Positions 40,853-53,455 of a DNA stretch of 64,000 bases are shown here, in pieces. Positions within the stretch are counted from its first letter, which is position 1; every line of letters starts with the position of its first letter. Source of the stretch: Lumbricus rubellus. Taxonomy: Eukaryota; Annelida; Clitellata; Crassiclitellata; Lumbricidae. The stretch is from positions 44,981,381 through 45,045,380 of the forward strand of contig OX243814.1 in assembly GCA_945859605.1 (NCBI GenBank), written 5' to 3'. The translations under genes and the position numbers were made by a program. The notes under the pieces are model-generated. The model did no database searches. It had not been told where the DNA came from and saw nothing but the letters and a program-made list of their open reading frames with translations.

Positions 40853-41130
40853 TTTTTTTTACTTTTTTTTTACTTTTTTTTACTTTTTTTACTTTTTTTA
40901 CTTTTTTTACTTTTTTTACTTTTTTACGACAGACGTCGAATTTGAAAAAGTAAGGCTATATTGGTCAAACTGCGCGGATACTCAATTTTTAAGGCTGGTA
41001 TTGGTCAAATGGGCGAAGGTCAAGGCTGTACTGGTCAAATGAGTCAAACGTCAAGGCTGTACTGGTCAAATTGGGCGAAGATCAAGGCTATACTGGTCAA
41101 ATGAGTCAAATGCCTAGTTCCTGTTCTACT

Positions 41131-41271
41131 CCTATAATATTCGATCCTATAATATTTCATCCTATAGTATAATATTCAATCCTATAATATTTCATCCTAT
41201 AGTATAATATATTCAATCCTATAATATTTCATCCTATAGTATAATATTCAATCCTATAATATTCGATGCGG
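41131..41271. repeat. AT-rich satellite, right flank of the Maverick
   Basis: Continues the 35-bp array of 25145-25612 in the same orientation, starting with the CCTATA duplication, and ends at about 41271. Confidence 0.9.
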
Positions 41272-42499
41272 AGGGGTTGTTGCTATCTGCAGTTCTTGAT
41301 CGTCTGTCTGTAGAGAGCAATGAGACTTCGCGTTCAAATCCGGACGATCGCACGTCTTCTGGGTATAATAATACATCGCAATGGCGTATATAATATATAT
41401 ACAAATATTATATATATTGATACATGTTTATGCAACCAACTCACAAAACCTTATATTATGTATATGTTAATATATATTGTATATATGTATATATTTATAT
41501 ATCATATAGTTGAGACTGTATATATTATAATATTATGTGCATGCAGTGAAAATCTATAAATGCATGAATAATATATATAAATACACACGTGTATACTATA
41601 TTACACGAATACAGAATATTATAGGATCGAATATTACATGAATACAGAGAGCGTAAGCGAAAATCTATACGAAAATGGAACGGTCTATAATAATTATAAT
41701 ATAGATAGAGGTACATGTATAGTTGTATACGCTACGCTGGTCGTTAGAGGTTTATACGGTCTTGTTATGTCACCATTTTCAGTGCACCGCAACGCCTACA
41801 TGAGTACAGACGTAAAGACCCTCCATGTGAATGGGTGGGGCTTATTGAGGGATCTCATTTCCTCTCCATAGGATCCACCCATTCGTCTTTGCGCCGGTGC
41901 AATGATGCTGGGCACAGCGGACAGGGGACCAGCGCATCTTTGCAATGGATCTACCGTATACTTCCGATCTTAAGCCTGTACCAGATGCTCGGTGACGTAA
42001 ATTGTTCAAGGTGGTTGTACACTATACAGTGTACACGCAATCAAATCTGCTTACAATGAGCAATTAAGCGACTGACCTTTAGATTGTCGTGTCACACACT
42101 TATCTCTCACACATACAGAATACATTCACAATGATAGCAATGCAGCCACTACAAAGAAGCAAATGATAAATACCGTATTTTCGTGAATATAACACGCGGG
42201 TTATACAAAGTTATGAGTTCGGTACGAACATTGAAACCTATTGAAACGACTCAACCCCCACCGGCTCATGCAACGGAAACTCCAGGCATGGGGAATACCA
42301 ATGTCAGCGCATTGCAGGTGATGATATGGCGCCAGTAGAAAAGGGTGTTGAGGGAACGTCAGATGTTGAGAAGCACCGGGTGCAGCTGTCCGCATACAGT
42401 CTCCAGATTAAACTGTCAGTTGGATTTCGGGAACGAAATGTGATGCCTCCATCACAACCAATGAAACGATGCGAATAGGACATTTAATTTGAATGAGGA
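41272..42499. other. Unassigned host sequence
   Basis: Very AT-rich with TATATA words to about 41720, then mixed sequence. At 42172-42215 TACCGTATTTTCGTGAATAT followed by a GCGGGTTATAC block looks like one end of a DNA transposon, but I found no partner end. No gene recognised. Confidence 0.35.
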
Positions 42500-42970
42500 G
42501 ACTCACAGCAGCAGCAGAAGCAGCAGCAGCAATAGCAGAGTGGTAGGGGAATGCCAAGACGACGATGACGAAGATGACGAAGCAGGCTGCATTCGTCACC
42601 GGATATGAAGAAATGGATGATGAGGAGAAAGACGATGAAGAGGAGGAGGAGGAGTGGAGTAGGAATAGGAGTAGGAAGAAGATGAAGTGGAGAAGGAGGT
42701 TAGGGATGAGGAGGAGGCTGAAGAGGAAGAAGAGGAAGAAGAGGAAGAAGAGGAAGAGGAAGAGTAGGAAGAAGAGTACAATTACGTGGAGATGAAGGCG
42801 CAACCGTTAAAGATGAGTAGGAGGAGGAGGAGGAGGAGGAGGAGGAGGAGGAGGTATAAGAGAAGGAGGTGGAGATATGCAAGAGAACGATGAAGAGTAG
42901 GTGGAGGAGGAGACAGAGGAGGAAGAAGAGGACGATGAAGATGAGGTGGTGGAGACCATGCAGTGGGAAG
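42500..42970. repeat. GGA/GAA purine-rich low-complexity tract
   Basis: AGC triplets, then GAGGA/GAAGAGGAA triplets on the + strand. Both-strand ORFs (Lys/Arg or Ser/Leu) are artefacts. Confidence 0.9.
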
Positions 42971-43480
42971 GAGGGAAAGGATTACGAAAAAGAGTTTGAA
43001 GATGAACGATAATGTGTGACGCTGATTTACTGAATAATTTAACAGTAACGAAGTCATCTATATTTATACGCCCCGATCTAACTAGTGATCTAACAAATTC
43101 CGATATAATTCTATTATTATATACATATGATACTATATATATAAATTATATGTCTTTTTTTATATATAAATTATATATTATGTATACTTATGAGCGTTTG
43201 TCTGCATACATTATAATCAACTGCATGCTCTTTGGTGTATGTGTATGCGTGCGTACGTCTGCGTGCGTGCGTGCGTGTGTGTGTCTGTTTGTGTGAGTCT
43301 ATATATCTGTTTTCAGGATCTACATTAAGAAGACGGAAATACGGAAACGATTCTATATTAAGAATCCATAATATTATCAGCAGACGTCTGAATTATTAGA
43401 TGCATGACTCGCTCGACCAGGCGACAGGAACATAGCGGATTGCATATATAAACAGATCACGACCAGCCTACAATTACATA
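42971..43480. other. Unassigned host sequence
   Basis: AT-rich with TATATA words, and a (GTGC)n/(GT)n patch at 43240-43285. No gene. Confidence 0.35.
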
Positions 43481-43482
43481 TA

Positions 43483-44443
43483 CAGGGTGCGGCAAAATAA
43501 AGTAATCCCCTACGGTTTTTAGCCCATATCTCGGCCAAACTTATGAAGCTTTACAATCTTAAAGGCAATTCATATTTGCGTACAATGGGTCAAATTTCAA
43601 AAAACAATTTCAAACAGAACAATTAACGTTACATCACTTTAAGTGAGGCCACCCACCGTTTTTTGACGATTCAAAAACGTAACGTAGCAAAAAATTAGGT
43701 TATTGGCTAATATCATGGCCAGAGGTAAGAATTTCAAAATGAAATTTTACAGGCTTAAAGACAATTCATATTTACACATGAAGACCAGATTTCATCAAAA
43801 TATTTCAAACACATCAAAAGTTATACCACTTTTAGTGAAGCCACCCACCTTTTGTGACGATTCAGAAACGAAACGCGTCAAAAAGTAACAAAAACACGAT
43901 TTTATTAAGTCTCATTTCAAATAACTGTTGTCAAATGAACTTGGTAGTGCTTCACAACTTGTGTTCAATGTGCCCACCACCAGTGTCAAAACTTATTTTG
44001 AATTTTTGAGTCTCTTTGCAAAGTTTCTTGATGGACATGTTGATTAATCTGACAGATTCCTTATTTACCAATTTGATGTCATCTTGCTAAGTGACTTCTC
44101 ACTGATGTGAAGCTACGCTGGTACCCTTTTTTTAAAAATAGTAATAATAATGATCATCTGGCAATATCAAGGCCATTTGATAACAAATATTTGAGATGAG
44201 ACTTAATAAATTCGTGTTTTGCTACTTTTTGCAGCGTTACGTTTTTGACTCGTCAAAAAACGGTGGGTGGCCTCACTGAAAATGATGTAGCTTTTGTTCT
44301 GTTTGAAATATTTTGTTGAAATTTGAACCATTGTACGTAAATATGAATTGCCTTTAAGGCTGTAAAGCTTCATTTAAAATTCGCAAGTTTGGCCGAAATA
44401 TGGGGTAAAAACAGTAGGGGATTACTTTATTTTGCGCACCCTG
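43483..44443. mobile_element. Tc1/mariner-type element, deleted derivative, 961 bp
   Basis: Flanked by TA (43481-43482 and 44444-44445). The ends are CAGGGTGCGGCAAAATAAAG and, reversed, CAGGGTGCGCAAAATAAAGT. The inverted repeats extend about 200 bp inward. The left arm is followed by a second diverged copy of itself (about 43715-43910), and a short transposase relic lies between the arms on the minus strand. Confidence 0.85.
43952..44083 (-). pseudogene. C-terminal relic of a mariner/IS630-type transposase
   Basis: A 43-codon open stretch ends at TGA 43952-43954 and closes with TGGGHIEHKL. GGGHIEH near the C-terminus after a charged helix (KKLCKETQKFK) is typical of IS630/Tc1/mariner transposases. 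The frame is closed upstream by TAG and the catalytic domain is absent. It shows that the host element once carried a transposase. Confidence 0.6.
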
Positions 44444-44515
44444 TATATATATGCCAACACACAGGCACAGTCAGACACACAACGCAAACACACACACTCA
44501 CACCCAATTTGCAGA

Positions 44516-44518
<3 letters not shown>

Positions 44519-44556
<38 letters not shown>

Positions 44557-44571
44557 GCACGCACGCACCTG
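44519..44571. repeat. (CA)n/(CGCA)n microsatellite
   Basis: CA dinucleotides passing into GCAC units. Confidence 0.95.
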
Positions 44572-44744
44572 CTCACTCAAACGCACACAAACACAAACAT
44601 GTATAGATCTATATAATTATATACATATATAATAGCTACATACAGTTGAAAATTTCATTCAGGTCGATATAATATATACATAAATTATGTATAGGCCTAT
44701 TATACATCAAGTATTTGTACAATTATATATAGATAGCTCATTCG

Positions 44745-44900
44745 CATGGGCGGAGTTTGGTTTTCGTTCTTGGCGGGGCTAATGCCTTCTTAGGGGGGCT
44801 AAGCCCGGAAAAAGATATAATTTACATGGCAAAAAAGCTGAATCTGGGCCTTCTTGGGGGGGGCTTAGCTCCCCCTAGCCCCTGATAAACTCCGCCCATG
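44745..44900. mobile_element. hAT-like MITE, 156 bp
   Basis: A perfect 8-bp target duplication CTCATTCG (44737-44744 and 44901-44908). Perfect inverted ends CATGGGCGGAGTTT. The interior has GGGGGGCTAAGCCC and GGGGGGGCTTAGCTCCCCC hairpins. Non-coding. Confidence 0.85.
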
Positions 44901-45125
44901 CTCATTCGTGTCTAAAGCGTGCATAATGCATATATATATTGTGCTGTGAGGCTTTGTCTATTATATACACATGTATATATATATATATATCGATAAATAT
45001 ACTATACATAGATGACGTAGACGTGTGTATATAAATATACACTATATAATGGACTCTGTGAATATATTTATGAACTGGCTTAGTGGGTCGGTCAGTTTTG
45101 ACAGAATGATGGAGGCAGAAGAAAG

Positions 45126-48100
45126 TCATCTTCTCATATTCTTCTCATCATCTTCTTCTCATCATCTTCTCATCATCTTTTCATCATCTTCTCATCATCT
45201 TTTCATCATCTTATCATCTTCTCATCATCTTCTCATCATCTTCTTCTCATATTCTTCTCATATTCTTCTCATCTTCTCATCTTCTTCTCATCATCTTCTC
45301 CTCATCATCTTTTCATCATCTTCTCATCATCTTCTCATCATCTTCTCATCATCTTCTCATCTTCTCATCTTCTTCTCATCATCTTCTCATCATCTTCTCA
45401 TCTTCTCATCTTCTTCTCATCATCTTCTTCTCATCATCTTCTTCTCGTCATCTTCCTCTCATCTTCTTTTCATCATCTTCTCATCTTCTCCTCATCATCT
45501 TCTCATCATCTTCTCATCATCTTCTCATCATCTTCTCATCATCTTTTCATCATCTTCTCATCATCTTCTCATCATCTTCTCATCATCTTCTCATCATCTT
45601 CTCATCATGTTCTCATCTTCTCATCTTCTTCTCATCATCTTCTCATCATCTTCTCATCTTCTTATCTTCTTCTCATCATCTTCTTCTCATCATCTTCTCA
45701 TATTCTTCTCATATTCTTCTCATCTTCTCATCTTCTTCTCATCATCTTATTCTCATCTTCTTCTCATCATCTTCTCCTCATCATCTTTTCATCATCTTCT
45801 CATCATCTTCTTCTCGTCATCTTCTCATCATCTTCTCATCTTCTTCTCATCATCTTCTCATCATCTTCTCATCATCTTCTCATCTTCTTCTGATCTTCTT
45901 CTCATCATCTTCTTCTCGTCATCTTCTTCTCATCATCTTCTCATCATCTTCTCATCTTCTTCTCATCTTCTTCTCATCTTCTTCTCATCTTCTCCTCATC
46001 ATCTTCTCATCATCTTCTCATCATCTTCTCATCATCTTCTCATCATCTTCTTCTCATATTCTTCTCATATTCTTCTCATCTTCTCATCTTCTTCTCATCA
46101 TCTTCTCCTCATCATCTTTTCATCATCTTCTCATCATCTTCTCATCATCTTCTCATCTTCTCATCATCTTCTCATCATCTTCTCATCATCTTCTCATCTT
46201 CTCATCTTCTTCTCATCATCTTCTTCTCATCATCTTCTTCTCGTCATCTTCCTCTCATCTTCTTTTCATCATCTTCTCATCTTCTCCTCATCATCTTCTC
46301 ATCATCTTCTCATCATCTTCTCATCATCTTCTCATCATCTTTTCATCATCTTCTCATCATCTTCTCATCATCTTCTCATCATCTTCTCATCATCATCTTC
46401 TCATCTTCTTCTCATCATCTTCTCATCATCTTCTCATCATGTTCTCATCTTCTCATCTTCTTCTCATCATCTTCTCATCATCTTCTCATCTTCTCATCTT
46501 CTTCTCATCATCTTCTTCTCATCATCTTCTCATATTCTTCTCATATTCTTCTCATCTTCTCATCTTCTTCTCATCATCTTATTCTCATCTTCTTCTCATC
46601 ATCTTCTCCTCATCATCTTTTCCTCATCATCTTTTCATCATCTTCTCATCATCTTCTTCTCGTCATCTTCTCATCATCTTCTCATCTTCTTCTCATCATC
46701 TTCTCATCATCTTCTCATCATCTTCTCATCTTCTTCTGATCTTCTTCTCATCATCTTCTTCTCGTCATCTTCTTCTCATCATCTTCTCATCATCTTCTCA
46801 TCTTCTTCTCATCTTCTTCTCATCTTCTTCTCATCATCTTCTCATCATCTTCTCATCATCTTCTCATCATCTTCTCATCATCTTCTCATCATCTTCTCAT
46901 CATCTTCTCATCATCTTCTCATCATCTTCTCATCATCTTCTCATCATCTTCTCATCATCTTCTCATCATCTTCTTCTCATCATCTTCTTCTCATCATCTT
47001 CTTCTCATCATCTTCTTCTCATGATCTTCTTCTCGTCATCTTCTTCTCATCATCTTCTTCTCATCATCTTCTCGTCATCTTGTTCTCGTCATCTTCTTCT
47101 CATCATCTTCTTCTCATCTTCTTCTCATCATCTTCTCATCATCTTCTCATCATCTTCTCATCATCTTCTCATCATCTTCTCATCTTCTTCTCATCATCTT
47201 CTCTTCATCATCTTCTCATCATCTTTTCATCATCTTCTTATCTTCTTCTCATCATCTTCTTTTCATCATTCTCTCATCATCTTCTCATCTTCTTCTCATC
47301 ATCTTCTCATCATCTTCTCATCATCTTATTCTCATCTTCTTCTGATCATCTTCTCATCATCTTCTCATCATATTCTCATCATCTTCTCATCATCTTCTCA
47401 TCATCTTCTCATCTTCTTCTCATCATCTTCTCCTCATCATCTTTTCATCATCTTTTCATCATCTTCTCATCATCTTCTCATCATCTTATCATCTTCTCAT
47501 CATCTTCTCATCATCTTCTCATCATCTTCTCATCATCTTCTCGTCATCTTCTTCTCATATTCTTCTCATATTCTTCTCATCTTCTCATCTTCTTCTCATC
47601 ATCTTCTCCTCATCATCTTTTCATCATCTTCTCATCATCTTCTCATCATCTTCTCATCATCTTCTCATCATCTTCTCATCTTCTCATCTTCTTCTCATCA
47701 TCTTCTCATCATCTTCTCATCTTCTCATCTTCTTCTCATCATCTTCTTCTCATCATCTTCCTCTCATCTTCTTCTCATCATCTTCTTCTCATCATCTCAT
47801 CATCTTCTCATCATCTTCTCATCATCTTCTCATCATCTTCTCATCATCTTCTCATCATCTTCTCATCATCTTCTCATCATCTTCTTCTCATCATCTTCTC
47901 ATCATCTTCTCATCATCTTCTCATCATCTTCTTCTTCTCATCATCTTCTTCTCATCATCTTCTTCTCATGATCTTCTTCTCGTCATCTTCTTCTCATCAT
48001 CTTCCTCTCATCTTCTTCTCATCATCTTCTTCTCATCATCTCATCATCTTCTCATCATCTTCTCATCTTCTTCTCATCATCTTCTCCTCATCATCTTCTC

Positions 48101-50787
48101 TTCATCTTCTCATCATCTTCTCATCATCTTCTCATCATCTTCTTCTCATCATCTTCTCCTCATCATCTTCTCATCATCTTCTCATCATCTTCTCATCATC
48201 TTCTCATCATCTTCTCATCATCTTCTCATCATCTTCTCATCATCTTCTCATCATCTTCTCATCATCTTCTTCTCATCATCTTCTCATCATCTTCTCATCA
48301 TCTTCTCATCATCTTCTTCTCATCATCTTCTTCTCATCATCTTCTTCTCATCATCTTCTTCTCATCATCTTCTTCTCATGATCTTCTTCTCGTCATCTTC
48401 TTCTCATCATCTTCTTCTCATCATCTTCTCGTCATCTTGTTCTCGTCATCTTCTTCTCATCATCTTCTTCTCATCATCTTCTCATCATCTTCTCATCATC
48501 TTCTCATCATCTTCTCATCATCTTCTCATCATCTTCTCATCATCTTCTCATCTTCTTCTCGTCATCTTCTCCTCATCATCTTCTCATCATCTTTTCATCA
48601 TCTTATCTTCTTCTCATCATCTTCTTCTCATCATTCTCTCATCATCTTCTCATCTTCTTCTCATCATCTTCTCATCATCTTCTCATCATCTTCTTTTCAT
48701 CATCTTCTCATCATCTTCTCATCATCTTCTCATCATCTTCTTCTCATATTCTCATCATCTTCTCATCATCTTCTCATCATCTTCTCATCTTCTTCTCATA
48801 TTCTTCTCATCATCTTCTTCTCATATTCTTCTCATCTTTTTCTCATCTTCTCATCTTCTTCTCATCATCTTCTCCTCATCATCTTTTCATCATCTTCTCA
48901 TCATCTTCTCATCATCCTCTCATCATCTTCTCATCATCTTCTCATCATCTTCTCATCATCTTCTCATCATCTTCTTTTCATCATCTTCTCATCATCTTCT
49001 CATCATCTTCTCATCATCTTCTTCTCATCATCTTCTCCTCATCATCTTCTCATCATCTTCTCATCATCTTCTCATCATCTTCTCATCATCTTCTTCTCAT
49101 CATCTTCTCCTCATCATCTTCTCATCATCTTCTCATCATCTTCTCATCATCTTCTCATCATCTTCTCATCATCTTCTCATCATCTTCTCATCATCTTCTC
49201 ATCATCTTCTCATCATCTTCTCATCATCTTCTCATCATCTTCTCATTATCTAATCATCTTCTTCTCATCTTCTCATCATCTTCTCATCAACTTCTTCTCA
49301 TCTTCTCTTCATCTTCTTCTCATCATCTCATCATCTTCTCATCATCTTCTCATCATCATCTTCTCATCATCTTCTCATCATCTTCTCATCATCTTCTCAT
49401 CATCTTCTCATCATCTTCTCATCTTCTCATCATCTTCTCATCATCTTCTTCTCATCTTCACATCATCTTCTCATCATCTTCTCATCATGTTCTCTTCATC
49501 TTGTCATCATCTTGTCATCATCTTCTCATCATCTTCTCATCATCTTCTCATCATCTTCTCATCATCTTCTCATCATCTTCTCTTCATCTTCTCATCATCT
49601 TCTCATCATCTTCTCATCATCTTCTCATCATCTTCTCATCATCTTCTCATCAACTTTTCGTCATCTTCCAATCATCTTCTCATCATCTTCTCATCATCTT
49701 CTCATCATCTTCTCATCATCTTCTCATCTTGTCATCATCTTGTCATCATCTTGTCATCATCTTCTCATCATCTTCTCATCATCTTCTCATCATCTTCTCA
49801 TCATCTTCTCATCATCTTCTCATCATCTTCTCATCATCTTCTCATCATCTTCTCTTCATCTTCTCATCATCTTCTCATCATCTTCTCATCATCTTCTCAT
49901 CATCTTCTCATCATCTTCTCATCAACTTTTCGTCATCTTCCAATCATCTTCTCATCACCTTCTCATCATCTTGTCATCATCTTCTCATCATCTTCTCATC
50001 ATCTTCTCATCATCTTCTCATCATCTTCTCATTCTCTCATCATCTTCTCATCATCTTCTCATCATCTTCTCATCATCTAATCATCTTCTCATCATCTTCT
50101 CATCTTGTCATCATCTTGTCATCATCTTCTCATCTTCTTCTCATCATCTTCTCATCATCTTCTCATCATCTTATCATCATCTAATCATCTTCTCATCATC
50201 TTCTCATCATCTTCTCATCATCTTCTCATCATCTTCTCATCATCTTCTCATCATCATCTTCTCATCATCTTCTCATCATCTTCTCATCATCATCTTCTCA
50301 TCATCTTCTCATCTTCTTCTTATCATCTTCTCATCATCTTCTCATCATATTCTCATCATATTCTCATCATCTTCTCATCATCATCTTCTCATCTTCTTCT
50401 CATCATCTTCTCATCATCTTCTTCTCATCTTCTTCTCATCTTTTCATCATCTTCTCATCATCTTCTCATCATCTTCTCATCATCTTCTCATCATCTTCTC
50501 ATCATCTTCTCTCATCATCTTCTCATCATCTTCTCATCATCTTCTCATCATCATCTTCTCATCATCTTCTCATCATCTTCTCATCATCTTCTCAACATCT
50601 TCTCGTCATCTTCTCGTCATCTTCTCGTCATCTTCTCATCATCTTCTCATCATCTTCTCATCATCTTCTCATCATCTTCTCATCATCTTCTCATCATCTT
50701 CTCATCATCTTCTCAACATCTTCTCATCATCTTCTCGTCATCTTCTCGTCATCTTCTCATCATCTACTCTTCATCTTCTCATCATCC
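45126..50787. repeat. Giant 11-bp minisatellite (CATCATCTTCT), about 5.7 kb
   Basis: Nearly uninterrupted array of CATCATCTTCT with 6-8-bp variants (CATCTTCT, CTTCTT inserts, GTCATC, TATTC). The unit has no stop in any + frame, and 11 is not divisible by three, so all three forward frames read the same HHLLIIFSSSS peptide. This produces apparent ORFs of over 1000 codons that I do not regard as genes. Longer blocks recur within the array, pointing to higher-order duplication. Confidence 0.95.
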
Positions 50788-50929
50788 TATCGTCGTTGGT
50801 TGTAGAGAAGCAGCATCTGTCAACGCCACGTGACTAATAAGTCTCAGCAACTGCAGCAGCAGCATCCGGCTCACCCGCATCCTCTACGTATCCATCACTT
50901 CTCCATCTATTATAGACACGCACACGCAT

Positions 50930-50948
50930 ACATCTACACACGCACACA

Positions 50949-50985
<37 letters not shown>
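50930..50985. repeat. (AC)n microsatellite
   Basis: Interrupted AC run, with further CACA words to 51068 just left of the TTAA insertion site. Confidence 0.9.
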
Positions 50986-50988
<3 letters not shown>

Positions 50989-51072
50989 AGCCCATACATT
51001 TTATTACAGACACTTGCCCACGCACATGCACACACATACACATTACACACACTTACATCTACACACACTTAA

Positions 51073-52097
51073 CCCTCATCCACATTGGTCATGAAAGTTA
51101 CGTATTTGCATACCTGGGGTCCGCTTGGACCCCAATCACCAAAGTAGTTATTTTGAGTAATTAACGGCTTCCAACACCAACAATTTCATGAATCTTTCTC
51201 TACACATTATAGAACAAATTTCCCATTGAGTTATTTTTCTTACAAAAGCATATTTTTATAAGATTTTATAAGAAAGCGCAATATTGCGATTAACGGTCAC
51301 TGTTGCGGTAGAGAATTACTGGCCATTCTCGATATTAGCTTCACTGCATGTTATGCCGAGAGCCAGAGACCTTTATTATTTGGCTCTCTGTGTTCCAGCC
51401 AGTTTAGTGAGAACTAGTAGCATGTGTAAGCTATCTCTGCTGTCGTATTCGGATTCCACGTATTGGTAATAATGTTGATAAGTAAAATTTCATTTGGAGA
51501 TGATAATCTGTGGTTATGGAGTGTGTTTCATTGAATCATTGGCCATTGTGTCCTTCATAACAGGTATAATAAACAGGTAAAAGTGTTGTGGTGCTACTTT
51601 CTCATAATCTACCAATTCCAGGAGGAAGGCACACACATCTTGTAGGTCATGCATATGGAACAACTGCACGATGCAAGTCTAAGGCCTATGCGGTTTCTTC
51701 AGCCTGCAGGCCCGGAATATTGGGTCTACCAACATGCAATTATGACGCACTATTCTGAGTCATATTTGCTGGAAAGTGTCTGTAACAATAATGCTCTATT
51801 GCTGTGTGCCAAAGTTTACTAGAAATTTGTGTTTATTATAATTTTGCTTCGGTTATTTTAGTAGTTTTATGCTTGCGGGGTCCAATTGGACCCCTGGGGT
51901 CCATCTGGACCCCAATTGAAATATCAAAATTTTTATATGTTTGAAATTTTATACCGACCTATAAAAGCACGCAGTTATAGATCGATGAATGACTGACAAT
52001 TACATAAAATCTTAGAGTTGTGCCACGTTGCAAGCAAAAGTTACACTTATGACAATACGCCTGGGGTCCGCCTGGACCCCAGGAATGAGGATGAGGG
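51073..52097. mobile_element. piggyBac-like non-autonomous element, 1025 bp
   Basis: TTAA on both sides (51069-51072 and 52098-52101). The ends are CCCTCATCCACATT and, reversed, CCCTCATCCTCATT. Four copies of the palindrome GGGGTCCNNNNGGACCCC lie at 51116-51133, 51877-51894, 51896-51913 and 52063-52080. No transposase frame. It has the same architecture as the element at 772-1755 but different sequence. Confidence 0.82.
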
Positions 52098-52315
52098 TTA
52101 AATAAACACACAAACACACACAAACAAACACAAACTCATTATATCGATTGGAACGAAGTATTCGCGGGCAGATTGAAGAAAAATCGAGATGCTATATTAG
52201 TTTCATTGCAATGGTCTTCACATAAAATTGTCGTATTGAGCGATCTGTAGTTTTAAAATCTGAAAGCCGTTTTAAGTCCATCAACATAAGAGGAGAAAGA
52301 ATAGCAGTTAATTAC

Positions 52316-52585
52316 GCTATCTTCAGAGTCATCTAACGATATCTCCGGAGTCATCTCACGATATCTTCTGTCATCTTACGATATGTCTTTAGAGTCATCT
52401 GTCGATATATCTTCAGATACGATATCTTCAGAGTCATCTTATGATAATTATCTCCAGAGTCATCTTAAGATATTTCCACAGTCATCTTAAGATATCTTAA
52501 GAGTCATCTCACGATATCTCCAGAGTCATCTTACGATATCTTAATAGCCATCTTACGACATCTTCAGAGTCATCTTATTACAATA
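52316..52585. repeat. Degenerate minisatellite of about 24 bp
   Basis: About eleven units of GATATCTTCAGAGTCATCTTA type with variable length. Several units contain GATATC-type palindromes. Confidence 0.85.
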
Positions 52586-52589
52586 TCGT

Positions 52590-53260
52590 CAGTGCACAGT
52601 GACTGCCCAGCGTCCTCACCCTCGCCGTCTCATCGTCCCAACGACGGTGTACAGTCAATGTACTCATGAAGGCAGTGTTGGCTAGGGGCGCTGGCAGAAC
52701 AGCAATGATCCCTACGCTAAATTTCTTCCCTCCGACCATGTCGTATTATCTCCGTATGAACCTAAATAATTATAATCACACGCGCAATAAATAATTATGA
52801 TCGTCTGCTTCAGCATCTATTATAGGCGGGAATATATTTCTTACGCATAATTAAGTCAGAGATGTTTTTGAACGCGTACATTGATTAAATATGAAGGCGC
52901 TAGAAAAACGGATGATACGAGATTAAGTGCTCCTTCCGGTGGTTGCCAGTGGCCGCGATCATAGGTGGCGCCACCTATCCGACAAATTTGCGATGTATTA
53001 AAGCATTTATTATGCATGATGCGCTTGCCGACAAAGTGGTTTTAATGTACTTTCATGCTTTTCATGCAGTGGAAGTATATTAATTATCGGTGTTTATGGC
53101 TTTTGAAGTCTGCATTATATTATATACTTGACGTTAAAAAATCACTTTGCCAATCGCCACTGAATGAATCTACTGTCGCAAAGATGATTCCAACTGCCTA
53201 AAATTTAAAAAAATGCGTAGGCCTATAGTATCATAGTATCATAGTGTGCAGAGCTGGTTC
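52590..53260. other. Unassigned host sequence
   Basis: No gene recognised. Confidence 0.35.
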
Positions 53261-53261
53261 A

Positions 53262-53453
53262 TGGCTTTTTCTTTAAAAAATTTAGAACTGCACAACCTCT
53301 TTTTTCCCTTCACATTTGTCATGGTAAAAATACTCCCAATAGGAAGACAATGGCTTTTTTACTATAGTTTTAACTGCGCAAGTTTTTTCTACAACTCCAC
53401 AAATCCATTTAGAACTGCAAATTTTGTGTGCAACTGCACGTTAAAAAAGCCCT
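53262..53453 (-). mobile_element. Interspersed repeat, copy 2 (unclassified MITE-like)
   Basis: Inverse-oriented relative of 10449-10670. GGCTTTTTCTTTAAA at the left and, reversed, GGGCTTTTTTAACG at the right look like imperfect inverted ends. Internal TAGAACTGCA blocks occur twice. Confidence 0.5.
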
Positions 53454-53455
53454 AA

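Larger units (their letters stand above)
25613..41130. mobile_element. Maverick/Polinton (adintovirus-like) element, complete, 15,518 bp
   Basis: The element begins AGTAGAACAGGAACTA and ends with the inverse. A perfect 6-bp duplication CCTATA (25607-25612 and 41131-41136) flanks it. A 6-bp duplication, AG-starting inverted repeats of several hundred bp, and a gene set of PolB, retrovirus-type integrase, A32-type ATPase, adenain-like protease and capsid candidates define Polintons; the virion genes relate it to adintoviruses. Gene order: SAP (+), integrase (-), PLA2 (-), then ATPase, penton-like, two small virion-type genes, a membrane protein, two further genes and the major capsid candidate (+), then two fibres, protease, zinc finger, PolB and SAP (-). 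Spacers are tiny. The near-intact reading frames and clean ends indicate a recent insertion. Confidence 0.95.
40448..41130 (-). repeat. Right terminal inverted repeat of the Maverick
   Basis: Inverse of 25613-26235 with very few base changes. It includes a 69-bp segment in the SAP gene that is missing in the left copy. Subterminal repeats and the A/T tract are mirrored. Confidence 0.95.

Noticed and set aside
42172..42215. DNA transposon end (TACCGTATTTTCGTGAATAT type)
   Set aside because: No matching inverse end or target duplication found nearby, so no element is called.
45025..50837. ORFs of 1118, 547, 510, 441, 291, 242 and 227 codons
   Set aside because: All read the 11-bp minisatellite (HHLLIIFSSSS) in different frames; stop-free because of the unit, not because of coding.
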